Below, in pieces: positions 21,950-34,353 of a stretch of 64,000 nt of DNA; within the stretch, counting starts at the first letter, position 1, and each line of letters starts with the position of its first letter. The DNA lies in assembly GCA_958295665.1 (NCBI GenBank), contig OY282560.1:25503653-25567652 (forward strand). Reading direction: 5' to 3'. This DNA comes from Tipula vernalis. Taxonomy: Eukaryota > Arthropoda > Insecta > Diptera > Tipulidae. The position numbers and the translations under genes are program-made. Below the pieces are notes generated by a model that worked only from the letters and a program-made list of their open reading frames with translations, ran no database searches and was not told the DNA's origin.

Positions 21950-24900
21950 CCTTGTTAGGGCACGGATTGGTTTTAGCTGTCTCACTTGACAGGCGACGAT
22001 GGCAAATTTTGGAAAAGGAAGATTTAATTTGTTTTTAAATTAAAATAGGAATTTACTAATGTTTATTCAATTGTGTATTATGTTTGTAAATTTTGGAAAA
22101 GGAAGATTTAATGTTTTTTTAATTAAATAAACAGCGATTTTTAGTTATTAATATTTCCACACCAAGAAATAAATGGCGACACTTTGATTGAGACTGCTAA
22201 AACCAATGCTAGCCCTTGTTAGATTCTACAAATAAGTATTCGTTTGGAAGGAAAACAGATTATTTGTTTATTTAGTTTGAAAAGCTGTATAATTTCTACT
22301 AAGGGCGGTGGGGAAATTTTTAGGAAATTTATCGAATAACTCGTTAAATCGAAAAATCCGATTCGACTGGCATATTGTTATTATGGAATCAATCAAATTG
22401 TAAAATATAAAGAAAGAAAATTTGAAATTAGTCGTTTTGTGTTTTATTTTATCCATACAAAAAATCGATAATATTTTAATAATTTTAACGTATATAAATA
22501 AAACACTACTTCGATGTAAATAAATTCAAATCAGCTGTCATTCGTCAGCTCGATTAAATTCTCAATGTCGAATCGGTCGCTTAATAACGTTATTTTTTTA
22601 ATTGGTTTGGTATTACCCAAAGTATAATTAAATTGGTTTGGATAGTATCTTTTCTTCGAATATGAAGAGTGCAAATTAAAACCAATTAAATTTTATTGAA
22701 AATGTGTTCATATCGATTTTTGTATCTGGTCATCCGTTTAACCAATGTACAGTTCGTTGTTATTTTCTTGTTATCAGTTGTTATTTTGTTTCGTTTCCTT
22801 TGTAAAACTTATAAGGAAGAAAAGGGTAGATATGTTTCGCGAAACTTGCATCATATTTTCTAATTTCTGATTAAAACAATTTTTTGTTTAACCCCTAAAT
22901 AATGTTTAAATTTTGTTAGACGTAATTCGACAATAATATGCGTTTCACAAATATTTCCACATTGGATGTGGCTGAAATATTAAATTAATTACAACAAATC
23001 TCTGAAACGCTGATGTTAGTACTACATAAATATAGCTAACATATTTTTTATGTTTATTTTATGGAATAGTAGTTAATAATGTGTTGGAATAATGTTACCT
23101 CAACGTGGTGTGTGCATTTTGTTTTCAACGAATATTTTATTGACTAGAGAAAACGAAATGAAATTTATTCAAAAGAGCTTGAATGGAAATTTCCATTCCA
23201 AATTTTTTATGTTTGTGTTTTCCATTAATTTGGTGTTGTTTGCCATTATGTACAAAGCAGATTTTACAAAAGAGTACCTATGCAAGAAGAATAATAGAAA
23301 AATGCTGATTATGTTGCCATTTCTTAATGCAATCTTGTTTTATTTTATGCCGTATTCGTCACGTACAATACAATAAACTTTTAATTTATTATATATTTAT
23401 GACTATGGTGAAAGAAAAACGCAACGTTGTTAAAATTTCACACATCTGATGAAACCCTTTGATTTAATATGCGCATATTTCAGACACAATCTAATCATAA
23501 CAATGACGATTGTGAATTTTGTTTCGAAAATTACTATACATATGTATATTCAAGTGCACACTTTTTAAATAAAACAAATAATTTGCACGATAATAATCTT
23601 TACTTTGATTTTTTATTACCGTACATGTACGTATTCTATTATATATAATTTAATGGAAAATTTTACGAAAATTTGTTAACCGAAAAATTGGTGATGAAAT
23701 AGAAAGATTAAACTGTTTTTGTACGAGTTATCTATAAATTTTATCACGCAACCAACCAACTAGGTACGAACCCCAATATGTTATTTATCGTAATAATTAC
23801 AATTGTATGTTTTGTTTACACTTTATAAATAAAATTTTAATGGTTTTGTTGACATCAGAATTAGAAGCTTACCATATAAATTCCACAAGGTAAATCGGTT
23901 CATGGTTCTCGCATACAAACAACAACGGCTTACTCATACATTCATTGTTTATGTGTACTTAGAGTTTATTTTAAGACTATAACTACGTAATATTTTTTAA
24001 TATTATGCCAACATTTTTATTTTTAAGTTTCCCCCAAAATACATGACAAATTATTATTTGTTTTGGTATTCGAATTTGTTTATATTTTGGTTATGCTTCT
24101 CTATATTAGTGGCACAGCGGGATATGGGTTTTTCTAAATTTATAGATTTGCAGAAAATTCGAGTCGTCGGTTTGTGGCGAGGTGGTATCATCATTTACAT
24201 GTATATAATATGCTTTTTGTTGAATTTATTGGTTTAATGATTACATAAGGTTTGTGATGGTGTGCTACTAATTATTTCACTCTATAATTGATTTTGTAAT
24301 ATATTTACATATCTGTATTTATGTAAATTGATGTTAATTAATTCCAAACAATGTCAAATAAATTAAAAAAATTCTTTTTTTGTTTTCTATGTTAGTATTT
24401 CTTACTATATTTTACGTCACCCATAATAAATTACGCAATATTTAAACAACTTTTTTTTTTACATAATAATCATCACCTACGACAAAGGTCAGTTTGCAAA
24501 ATTCTAAAACTATTTCGGTCCCCACCTGCAATCTAAATTAATTTCGAGAGAACTGAATTTTAACAAATGCATTTTTATTATCAATATTTTATAACCATGT
24601 GATCTTTCCCGGACGTTGACTTTTGAAATCAGCAAAATATGGTTAGAATATAATTCAATTTCCTCGTATAATTTGCCTAACTAGTTTAGAATGAATCTAT
24701 TATTTTTTTAGAATGCTGATTGTTTCACCCTTTGAATCTCCTCTACATTTAATAAATTTAAAAAAAATTAAAATTTCTTAGTTATGTAATTTGCGAAACA
24801 ATTAGCTAATTAATTAATATAAAATCTAATGACAATAATAAAACAAAAATAAAAACATTAAATAAATTTCCCTCATCGATTCCCGCCCGGTAAGCCATTA

Positions 24901-25443
24901 TCACGTGACTATAATTCAAACACTTTTACACATACATGGTATGTATGTATTTACAAATTTTTGTAGTTTATTATTAAATTGATCGCGCGGTGCGGTGTGA
25001 GACGACAACGAGTTAAATATAAATATTCAAAAGTTTTTCATATATTTCCATTGTCTTGATCAGACTGTGCTCGAAGTAGAATGACCTTTAAAAAAAAATT
25101 GTCTTTTTGAAAGAAGAAAAAATAGTTTTTATTATTTATGAATATAAACAATAGATCCGAAATTGTTAAACTAAAAATTTTGCTATAAAAGAAAGTGTTA
25201 ATAACAAAATGTGATTTTGTGACTTTTCTGATAATAAAAAAGTTGGTTTTGATAAAAATTGATAAGAGACCATATTGTGATAAAAAAAAAAAATTAATTT
25301 GGATATCTTTGTTTAGTTCAGTGCTAAGATTAATTTTATTGTTTTAGTATTATTATATTGTACAAGCCTACATCTTGATTGTTGTGATTTATTAAAGAGT
25401 TTATTTATTTTGTTGTTGTGATCTTAAAGTAAATTAAATAAAA
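21950..25443. other. AT-rich upstream/intronic sequence of antizyme
   Basis: No recognised gene. The opposite strand shows no SmD3-like reading frame, although Drosophila antizyme hosts SmD3 in an intron. A comparatively GC-rich patch at about 24978-25018 (GATCGCGCGGTGCGGTGTGAG) lies 430-470 bp before the ATG and may mark the core promoter or 5' UTR of the main transcript. Confidence 0.4.
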
Positions 25444-28400
25444 ATGGTATCAAATAATCCTCAAGGATCTTTTCTTTCGTGAGTAACAATAAAAACTAAT
25501 TGTTTTGACTACATGTTTGATAAATTCATTGGAATGTTTTTTACTTCATTTTTATCTGTTGTTGTTTGTTAATCTGAAAATAATCGTGTCTTGTGATTTT
25601 GTGTTTGAATTGCGCGTTGCTAATTCTTCGTTAATCAATGAAACAGTCTATTCAATAATAATATTCAATTAGTTATTTCGAATTCAAGGTCGACCTACCA
25701 CGATTGCTCTGTTTCCAACAAAAATTGGTAATAGGTTGTAAAATAGGTCACAAAATCAATTGATTTGATCAATACAGTGGAAAAATGTGACGCAATCGAT
25801 GTCACTCTCATATTTCCAAACTAGTCGAAAAACTTGCTTCATAATATTGGAGAAAATCCCTTAACTATACATATAATTAAATAAAATTGGATTGTGGTTT
25901 GGAACAGTTATGAATGTGTATTTGTGACATACAAAAATGATCTTTAACCGCATTATTTTCTGTTAAAGCGAACTTGCTTCATTTTATCTATAATTACGGA
26001 AATTAGTGTTCGTTACAGGCTGAGAAAATTTTGATTTTTTAATTTGCAAAAATTTTAATCTGTGACTGAAACATTCATTTTGTGTGTAAACAATTTAATT
26101 TATTGATTCGATTAGCATACTAATAATAAATATGTGGTACACAAAAATCACGAATTAAAATTCATTCAATTTAAGAAATGTTATAAATGTATACGATTTC
26201 TGTTCAAGACTGATTTATAAATAAATAAAATAAGAACGCTTTAAAAATAGAATTTTTATTATACAAAACCTTTTTAAAATAATTAAAATTATTTTTGGTC
26301 GAAATATTGAATTTAGTCTTAAAATCGGTGCTAATTTAAAAATATTCTGATGATGTAATTTTGAATATTGAAGCTAGACTTGGATCTCAAGTTGAAAACT
26401 AGGTTTCGAGACATTAAAATATGCATTTCGTGACAAATTTTTAGTCTACAAAATAAGATTTGTTAATTTATAAGAACATACATTCATTTATTTGGTCAGT
26501 ATTCACTTCAGCTTTGAGGTCTCCCTAGAATAAGATTGGAAATGGTTTTAACAAACAAATTATAAAAACGCTAATTCGAAAATAATTAAATAAACGCTCA
26601 TGATAAATCGATTTGCGTCAATGCACACATACATAGCTAGAGATGAGAGATGCGCCGATATCAATTTTATAATCTGTAGTTTCATAATATTAATACGACA
26701 CGTGCCATAAACTTAAGATATTTTAACCTTGGAGCAATTTATTGATTTTGCATTATGCAAATTTTAGCAATAATTTACATTGTCATATTTTAATTTGGAT
26801 TTTTTTGTTTGTAATATATCAGTGTTTTTCAACCGGTGGTCTGAGACATATTTCTACTGTTCCACGGGATAGTCTACAAAACTTGGTATTGAATTTTTTT
26901 TTTTCTAAACCTAATTGTAAATTTCGAACATAAATTACAAGAAAAACAAAATAAGCGAAATTTAGCATATTAAACTTTTAGCTAACTAAATTTTACGTCA
27001 AAATTTATATTAGATCGATCAGCTTATGTAGGGACAGGCGGGCTCTAAAATATGTTGGAGTTTGTGGAATGAATTTTGATTGACGATACAGATTATCGGT
27101 CAAAGAAAATACGTTCCAGATCAGATATTTTAAAACATCATTCGAAAATAATTATTAATACTAAGATAATTATCTTTGAGCAATATTATCCGCACAAAGA
27201 TACAATTTTTTTAACTTGGGAGGGAAAATTCTCTTTCGTTTTCAGTGATTTGTTTGGTTGAAAACGCGGATAAATATTTATCCACAAATTATCTGCATAC
27301 AAGCGGCCGCCTTTATGTCTATTTCAGGTTATTCGGGTAACTTTTTTGACTTTAATCGATAAAATTTCTGTTTTATTAGTGGAGATTTGGCTGGGGAATG
27401 CCAAAATGATTTATTTGTGATAGTTACATTTTTAAGTGATATTCGAAAAAATCTGATAAGGTTATTGTGTAACCCTTAATTTATTAACGTAAGAAAAAAG
27501 ATGCATAGACGTAAGGGTTAAATAATTTGGATTTCGACCCCGGTTAAGTATCGATGATGTTTTAATAGAATTTTTATCTAATGTTTACAACATAATTAAC
27601 ATTAAACGATGTGGGGCCATTTTTCTGGATTTGGCAAAATCTTTCGATACAGTGGATCCCAATAAATACCCTTGCGATTATTTTGTATGGTTAGGATTCA
27701 GAGGCGTTGCTAACTATTGGTTCTGTTCTTATTTAGAAAACGCCGGGTAAATCAATTTATATTAAATAATTGTTTGAGTGATAGGGGCGTTTATAATGTA
27801 GGTGTTCCGCAGGAGTCGGTCCTGTGGCCATTGCTTTTTCTAATTTATATTAATTCAATAGCTTTGGTAAAATGATAGCGTTCGCGGATGATATAGCGAT
27901 AGTTTATTCTGATGAAGCTTACCATGAAGTTGAAGTGAAAATACAGAAGCTTGGTTTTTATATCATCTATGTTGTTTCATTTTACCAAAGATATAATGCC
28001 ATCCAGTATAATTAGATTCCATAAAATGAAATGAGATTTTTCGGATTCGGCGTGCGTGAACATATGCATTGAAATAGAATCCAACTTTCGCTGTTTATGT
28101 AGGTGTTGTTTTGGACAGTAAACTTAATTAGAAGGAACATATAATTTATTTAACTAACGGTTGGTTAATTTAAGAATATTGACGATTGTAAAAGCAGAGA
28201 AAGCGCCTCGAGGAAAAAAGTTAAAATGAGGCTACTGACAAAATGACACTTCTCACAAATGCGACGAAAGATAATTTTGCAATCCGGTAATTAAAAATTA
28301 TTAGCAATCCGGGGCCCTATTCTCGAATTTCACATCCATTTTCCACATGTGGACATCTGTCAAAATTCATAAAATCGTTTGGAAATTTAAATTCGTATAT

Positions 28401-31203
28401 AAAACACATGGGGCATGGACATTTTCCTTTATGGGGAATTTCTTCCACCTGCTTATACCCATTCGGAAATATTCCCTTAGTGCCAAAAAAAAATCAATTT
28501 TTATGAATTTTGACAGATGTCCACATGTGGAAAATGGATGTGGACTTCGAGAATAGGGCCTCTGGTAAGTAAAAATTGTGTTTACAGTTCAAAATTGGAA
28601 TTGTTTACAACAACTTCGAACGTCAAATTATCAGCTAGCTCAGTTTAAAAATTTTGCACTAGGTGGAATCTGTGATGCTCCAATCGTCAATTAGAAGCTT
28701 ATATTTAATGAAATCATGCTCCAATTATGTTGTTCTTAAAACATTCTACTTCGAGAATTTACATTCGAGAATTGAATATGGTTGGGGTTCCGTTATTCTA
28801 CATTACAAAAGCCTATTGTAACCCTTCAGAAGCATGCTGTTCGACTGATTAATTGTAAATCTGCTCCTTTATTAATCCCATCTGCTCCTTTATTAATACT
28901 AGTGTTTTAAATTTAAGACAATTATATATTTATAAAGTATTAAAGCAATTTTCTAAAAGGTGTGGAAATAGTAACGTAAGGGTCAATGAACTTTACAGTT
29001 TTAGAGTCCATAACACTTGACAAACGATGATTGCCAGTTCGGAAGTTTGTAGAATCATACCCATACAATAGGATTCCGATTAACTTAAAGGGGGACTCTT
29101 CGTTGAATTTATTTTTGAAAAATTTGAAATCTTGGTTATTTGCTAATCCCCATTCATTGAGGATTTAATTGAACTGCGAACATGAGTTTTCTGTCACAAA
29201 TCATTCGGTATCATTTTTCCGTTCTTGTCATCTTATGCCATCGTATACCTATTACACACACTGCCGTGCTAAGAAAAAAAGTTAGAAGCGCAAAAAGTTG
29301 AAAAATGTGTTAAGAGCATATTTGGATTCTGCAAACAAATACATGCATGCTTTTTTTTTAAATGCCAAATATCTTTAATTAATTGCTATAAAATCACGTT
29401 ATTTTGTAGTCAAGTTTCATAGTAAGACGTGGCAAACAAACAGAAAAATTGAAATTACTCAAAACAACAAAAAAGGCGATTTTTTCTTAGCACGGCAGTA
29501 TAGTAATAGTATTTTTAAATTATTGTGCAGTTATAAGTTTAATTCCGTTTGTATTCTTCAAATTTTAATTTAAATGTTTAATGTGATTTACTAATTATGA
29601 AAATATGTGAAGCTATTGTAACACTGTTTTGTTACAGCACAACAATAGCTCTTACCAATCTTTGTAGGGTTTAATGTGATTGGTAATAAAATATAATATA
29701 ATAATTTGTTATGTATTTTTTGATCATAATATGGTTTTCGCACATGAGCAAAAATACTTTTCCACACAGTGACAAGGCTACCACATTAATAGTGGAAATC
29801 TAAATCTCTTTCATGTTCTTTATTAATAATAACGAATAATTATATGGTCACATTGCAGGAAAGTATTTTTTACACATGGGCGTAAAGCACTTTTTTGCTG
29901 TTACCAAATTGAGAAATTACGAAGCAAAATGTAACAAAATATTGTAGAAAATATCAAAATAGGCGCCTATTACTGCCGTGCTAAGCATATTTTCCTTAAC
30001 TACATTTTTGGCCAAATTGAATTATTGATGCCAATCGATAGCTAATAACAAACTTTATCATTAAAACTAAAAAAAATAATTAAAACTAAATTGAGAAACA
30101 CGTGATAAGAAAAATAGTTTTCATTTTTAATGCAAAATACACTGATTTCAAAACTTTAACATCAATTTTCTCAAAATTCGTTTTTTGTAGATAAGTAAAA
30201 CATGTTTAGCACGGCAGTATAGATGCCATATCACCTTCTATTGCCTGATAAATCTGAAATTGTTGATATAATATTCTAGAACTACCTACAAATGTACATA
30301 TTTTATTCGTTATTATTGATTTTTTGATAAGATGGTTTATTTATAGCTTTTTTATTACATAAACACGCTTTACAAACACATGCCATTAATACAAACAGAC
30401 CAATAATTAATTTTTCTTTTGTTTATTTTTTTTATTGCAGTGAGCCAATTTTCAGTAGTAGTAATAGTAGTAGAAACAAGGCACGTACTTTGTCTTCTTC
30501 TTCCACTACTTCTTCCGCCAATGAAACCTGCTGTATCTCTCTCGGTGTAGGGCCTCTGTGGTGGTCCTGATGTAACTGGAAACAGAACTGACCACGATAG
30601 GGGGCCGTCGCTTCTAAATGTTTACAACAATCGCAAAATATCAATTGATTCAAACACTTCAGCTGATGATTACTCGGACATTGATTTTACTGATATTGCC
30701 TGCGATGATGCATCATCTACAGCCTCTGATGATGAATGTGGCGAAGTTGTAAAGAGAATTTTAAATTTAAACCAACCATCACGGATTACTTTAAAATTAC
30801 ATATAACTGAGCACACATTTAGCATTTGGGAGACCGTAAGAATATTTTTAATTTACTTATTTTGTGTTTAATTTTTGTTTATAGTTGTATATTAACGGTG
30901 GAAAAAAAAATTTACTTATAGGTCCTACATCCAGCCAACAACATCCTTTACGTTGCATTACCAGCAATTTTATTACCAGAAGCTTCTAAACAATCATTTA
31001 TTACGCTTTTGGAATTTGCTGAAGAAAAATTAGGATGCAGTGCTGTTGTTCTTTGTATGCGCAAAGATCGACCTGACCGTCAAGTTCTGGTTCGCACATT
31101 TTTATTTTTGGGATTTCAACCATTGAACCCAAATTCATCATTGGCACCACCGCAACACGCTGATGATCATAATCTATTTCTTATCTACAACATTGATGAT
31201 TAG
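25444..31203 (+). CDS. Oda: Ornithine decarboxylase antizyme with +1 programmed frameshift
   Basis: Exons are 25444-25478, 30441-30835 and 30922-31203, all with GT/AG junctions. ORF1 has 54 codons and ends ...CCISLGVGPLWWS at TCC followed by TGA (30568-30570), the antizyme shift site TCC-TGA-T. Skipping the T at 30568 opens the +1 frame for 182 codons to the TAG at 31201, for a 236-residue product, close to vertebrate antizymes. The +1 part has an acidic, Asp/Ser-rich middle, then the conserved core: SIWET-VLHPANNILYVALP, FITLLEFAEEKLGC, KDRPDRQVLVRTFLFLGFQ and a C-terminal LFLIYNIDD. Antizyme binds ODC monomers, sends them to the 26S proteasome without ubiquitin and blocks polyamine uptake. 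High polyamine favours the frameshift, closing a feedback loop. The 5-kb intron 1 is full of transposon debris. An upstream alternative first exon is possible at 16594. Confidence 0.95.
27546..27960 (+). pseudogene. LINE reverse transcriptase relic in antizyme intron
   Basis: Broken plus-strand frames read AIFLDLAKSFDTVDP (about 27617-27661), then GVPQESVLWPLLFLIYINS (about 27801-27857), then FADDIAIVY (about 27886-27912). These are motifs A, B-like and the catalytic xADD of Jockey/CR1-type reverse transcriptases. Frame changes separate the blocks, and no flanking endonuclease or tail is recognisable. Confidence 0.8.
28313..28560. mobile_element. Palindromic MITE (family D), copy 1
   Basis: The two ends are inverted repeats of about 55-60 bp: GGCCCTATTCTCGAATTTCA inward to CCACATGTGGACATCTGTCA, mirrored on the right to GAGAATAGGGCC. 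The flanks TCCGG and TCTGG may be a diverged 5-bp target duplication. A second copy of the same length lies at 58317-58565. There is no real coding content despite an open frame of 69 codons. Confidence 0.85.
29261..29498. mobile_element. Tc1/mariner-like MITE (family C), copy 1
   Basis: CTGCCGTGCTAAGAAAAAA at the left and TTTTTTCTTAGCACGGCAG at the right are perfect inverted ends of a 238-bp non-coding element. TA follows on the right only. It lies in antizyme intron 1. Confidence 0.8.
29973..30217. mobile_element. Tc1/mariner-like MITE (family C), copy 2
   Basis: Ends CTGCCGTGCTAAG / TTAGCACGGCAG, 245 bp, flanked by TA on both sides (29971-29972 and 30218-30219). The TA duplication is the Tc1/mariner signature. 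It lies about 220 bp upstream of the antizyme exon 2 acceptor. Confidence 0.85.
30565..30571 (+). promoter_or_regulatory. Oda: Antizyme +1 ribosomal frameshift site (TCC TGA T)
   Basis: The zero-frame codon TCC is followed by the stop TGA and then T. This heptamer is the sequence at which ribosomes shift +1 in metazoan antizyme mRNAs. The preceding codons (GGG CCT CTG TGG TGG) occupy the position of the known 5' stimulator. The +1 frame is open from 30569 on and encodes the conserved antizyme core. Confidence 0.95.
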
Positions 31204-31910
31204 AGAGATTGTGGGCGAGTGAGATACATCCCAACCAAAAAAAATTTATTGGCAATTCAGACAAATCAGTGTCTAATTATAAATCATATTGATAATATTT
31301 CATTAAAAAAAAAAAAATCAATTGAATATTTCGACAAATTACAAATATTTGATTTTTTTTGTTCATTGCAACATACTAACACAATATATTCACATTTTAT
31401 TTTTATTATATTTAATAGTGTTCTATTTGATTTTTATTTGCAAAATTTTAATTTTCTTGACTTCCCCCGCATTTGGGTTGTCGAGATAATGTTAAAAATT
31501 TGCTTATAAAAATGAAAATTACATTGTATTACTATAAACAAATTATATATCATTATTATTGTAACTAAATTACTAACACACACAAACATACATACTTATT
31601 ATTTTTATAAACATATTACAAACATAAAATTATTACGTATTTATTATAATTTTTGCGATTATTGTAATCATTTATTAACGCGTATGCTAATGCTATACAT
31701 AAACCTATCTATCCATTATATAACGAAGTATAAAAAAGCAAAAAAGTACAAAAAAATTATAAAAAATACAAAAAAAAATCCACAAAAAAAAAAACTAGTA
31801 AAATTAGTAGTTTTTAGTTTTTAATTACAAAATTATTATATATTTTTATCCTACTACTACAATATATTGTTTTGCCTTATTGAATAAAAAATTTATATAA
31901 GTTTTGAGTA
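31204..31910 (+). terminator. Antizyme 3' UTR with poly(A) signal
   Basis: AT-rich sequence after the stop codon. AATAAA at 31883-31888 (TTGAATAAAAAATT) is the best cleavage signal, giving a 3' UTR of about 700 nt. A further AATAAA-like run near 32020 could serve longer transcripts. Confidence 0.55.
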
Positions 31911-33236
31911 TATTTTTTTTTTTCGTATTTCAAGTATTTAATGATTTATTAACTATTTTAACTTTAACATATATACATACCTAATTTACATTACATATTG
32001 TTTAAAAAAAAAAAAAAAATTAAATAAATAAAATTAAAAATATATATTTTCATATACAAAACTTGATTTTTTTTTTGAGTTATTCAAAATAAATTAATAT
32101 AATCTTATACATATACATATTATATAATTATGTATTAAAAAATAAACTTAACAAAATTAATTAAAGTATATATAAACAACATTATATTCAGTTTCTGTTA
32201 AATTTTTGGTTTCAAACTTAAATGTTTTTAAAAATATTTATATATAAAAAAAATAATCTTATATAATATAAATGTTTTTTTAAAAGAAAAAAAAATTAAA
32301 GGAAGCAATATCAATAAACATAAATTTTTTAAATAATCTCTATATTAATTAAAATCACGGAAAAAACTATCACCATTATTTTATTTATTTTTATTAATTT
32401 TTTGTTTTGTCATTCCACAAATTTTTAGTTTATTAGTTAAGTTTGGGATTTAAATTTAAAAAACGGGAAGGGATGTTTTTTTATAAATTGCGTTTTTCAA
32501 ATCGATTGGTTTTTATTTATCCCTTATTTCATTTAGTTTTTTGTAACTTTATTTTTTTAATCATTTGATTTCATTTAAATTAATAAATTCATTAAAAACA
32601 TAATTAAATATTACTGAAGAAATACAAATATATTATGTGTACTTAAAATTAAAAACAAACAAAAAACTAGAAAATGTTGTATTTTTATTTTGGTTTTTCT
32701 CTTAGCGGCTTGCTTGCTGGAGTTGAATTTTTAAAATGTTCGACGTTTTTTTGTTTTCGATACGCCGAATTAAATAACGTTTTGGTCAATATTTGGATCA
32801 ATGGTAAAATATCTTAATTTTTGGGCACTTCTGTACGTATATGACTAATTTTAAATCTAAGTAGTTTTCAAGGTAAGTAAAACTGCGATAGCTGAAAATT
32901 GCATTAGTGCAATACCGGTCAAGAATTTGGCCGCTGCGCAGTTTATGCTGCATAAAAAAATGTAAAAGCTGCCGGCAGTTGCTTGATTTGAAATCGGGGC
33001 ATCGGAGTCGAGGAGTCTGAAAAATACTGACCGACTCAGACTCTGCATTTTTTATTTCTCTTAAAATGCACCTTAACGTGAGAAAACGACTCCTTATCTT
33101 ACCTCGGTCAATTTTATAAAGTATGGCGCAGCGTAATGTTTCATTTTAGTAAAAGTCGCAAATATACTCGCAACAGAAATAAAATCGTTGTACATATAGA
33201 GAAATTGCTCCGCTTGATAACGAGATATTATTGACC
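31911..33236. other. Very AT-rich intergenic sequence
   Basis: Dominated by A and T homopolymer runs. No gene was seen. From about 32880 to 32990 it includes CGGTCAAGAATTTGGCCGCTGCGCAGT. This has an inverted counterpart near 34895-34940, so the MITE cluster between may sit inside an older inverted-repeat element of about 2 kb. Confidence 0.45.
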
Positions 33237-33941
33237 CACCCCAATTCTCAGTCGTGTCATTTCAGGCGACGTGACTTGAGTCACGTCACGTCGCATGAAA
33301 ATTGATATTCTTGAAGTCTGTTCAAGTGACACGACTGTAACTAAAAGATATAGGTTAACACCCCAATTCCCATAGTCGTGTCATTTCAGGCGATGTAACT
33401 AAGTCACGTCACGTCGCATGAAAATTGATATTCTTGAAGTCGGTTCAAGTGATACGACTGTAACTTATAAAGATGTGGGCCAAATTACACAATTAAAAAC
33501 ATTTTAAAAAAATATTCGGACGAAAATTTCACCCTTCTATTTTGTTGTAGTCGCCTGTCACTTACAAAATTCAAGTGACATCTGTCGCGTAAAGTGACCT
33601 TAGGCGTAACAAACGACTAGGAGAATAGGAAAATTGATGTGACGTGACTATAGTCATGAAAAATGACGTTATACGACTATGGGAATTGGGGTGTAAATTA
33701 GAAATAAAATCGTTTTAGAACAAAAAAACTATTAATTTATTTAAACTAGTGAACAACATTACACAATTAAAAACATTTTAAAAAAATATTAGGACTAAAA
33801 TTTGGCTCTTTCTCTCATTTTATAGTAATCGCCTGTTACCCACAAAATTCAAATGACATCTGTCGTATAAAGTAACTTTAGTCGTAACAAACGACTAAGA
33901 GAATCGCAAAATTGATGTGATGTGACTGTAGTTGGGGTGAT
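33237..33941. mobile_element. Family A MITE carrying a self-insertion
   Basis: The left end CACCCCAATTCTCAGTCGTG (33237) and the right end TAGTTGGGGTG (33941) belong to one older copy. A younger copy (33359-33693) sits inside it, so its left part is followed by near-repeat sequence and its right part resumes after 33696. The resumed part again contains GACATCTGTCGTATAAAG and AACAAACGACTA. Confidence 0.7.
33359..33693. mobile_element. Family A MITE, nested complete copy
   Basis: The termini CACCCCAATTCCCATAGTCG and CGACTATGGGAATTGGGGTG are perfect inverted repeats over 20 bp. TAA is duplicated at 33356-33358 and 33694-33696. 335 bp, non-coding. A TWA duplication and C-rich start fit PIF/Harbinger-type mobilisation. 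Confidence 0.85.
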
Positions 33942-33968
33942 TAGTCCTCAAGGTTAGCGTATTATTAA

Positions 33969-34353
33969 CACCCCAATTACCATAGTCGTGTCACGTTATT
34001 TTAGATAACTATAGTTATGTCAAATCAATTTTGCCATTCTCTTAGTCGTTTATTACGACTAAAGTCACTTTATACGACAGATGTCACTTGATTTTTGTAA
34101 GTGACCGACAAATACCACAAAATGGAAAGACAATTATTTTATTTTATATATGTATTTTAAAATGTTGTTTTTTGAATAATTTTGTGCAATCTTTTAAATA
34201 TGTTGTTGTTTAACATAATAATATTGTTGTTTTAAAACGATTTTATTACTTATTTATCTAATATATTTCAAGTTGCAGTCGTGTCACTTAATTCGCCTTC
34301 AAGACGACTATAGTCACGTCACTTGAAATGACACGACTATGGGAATTGGGGTG
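33969..34353. mobile_element. Family A MITE, complete copy
   Basis: Termini CACCCCAATTACCATAGTCG / CGACTATGGGAATTGGGGTG, with TAA on both sides (33966-33968 and 34354-34356). 385 bp. It is inverted relative to the nested copy as judged by the GACATCTGTCGTATAAAG tract and its complement. Confidence 0.85.

Noticed and set aside
23092..23376. 94-codon plus-strand frame as a small membrane protein gene
   Set aside because: Hydrophobic by AT-rich composition, with no support for a gene; it lies in the antizyme upstream interval.
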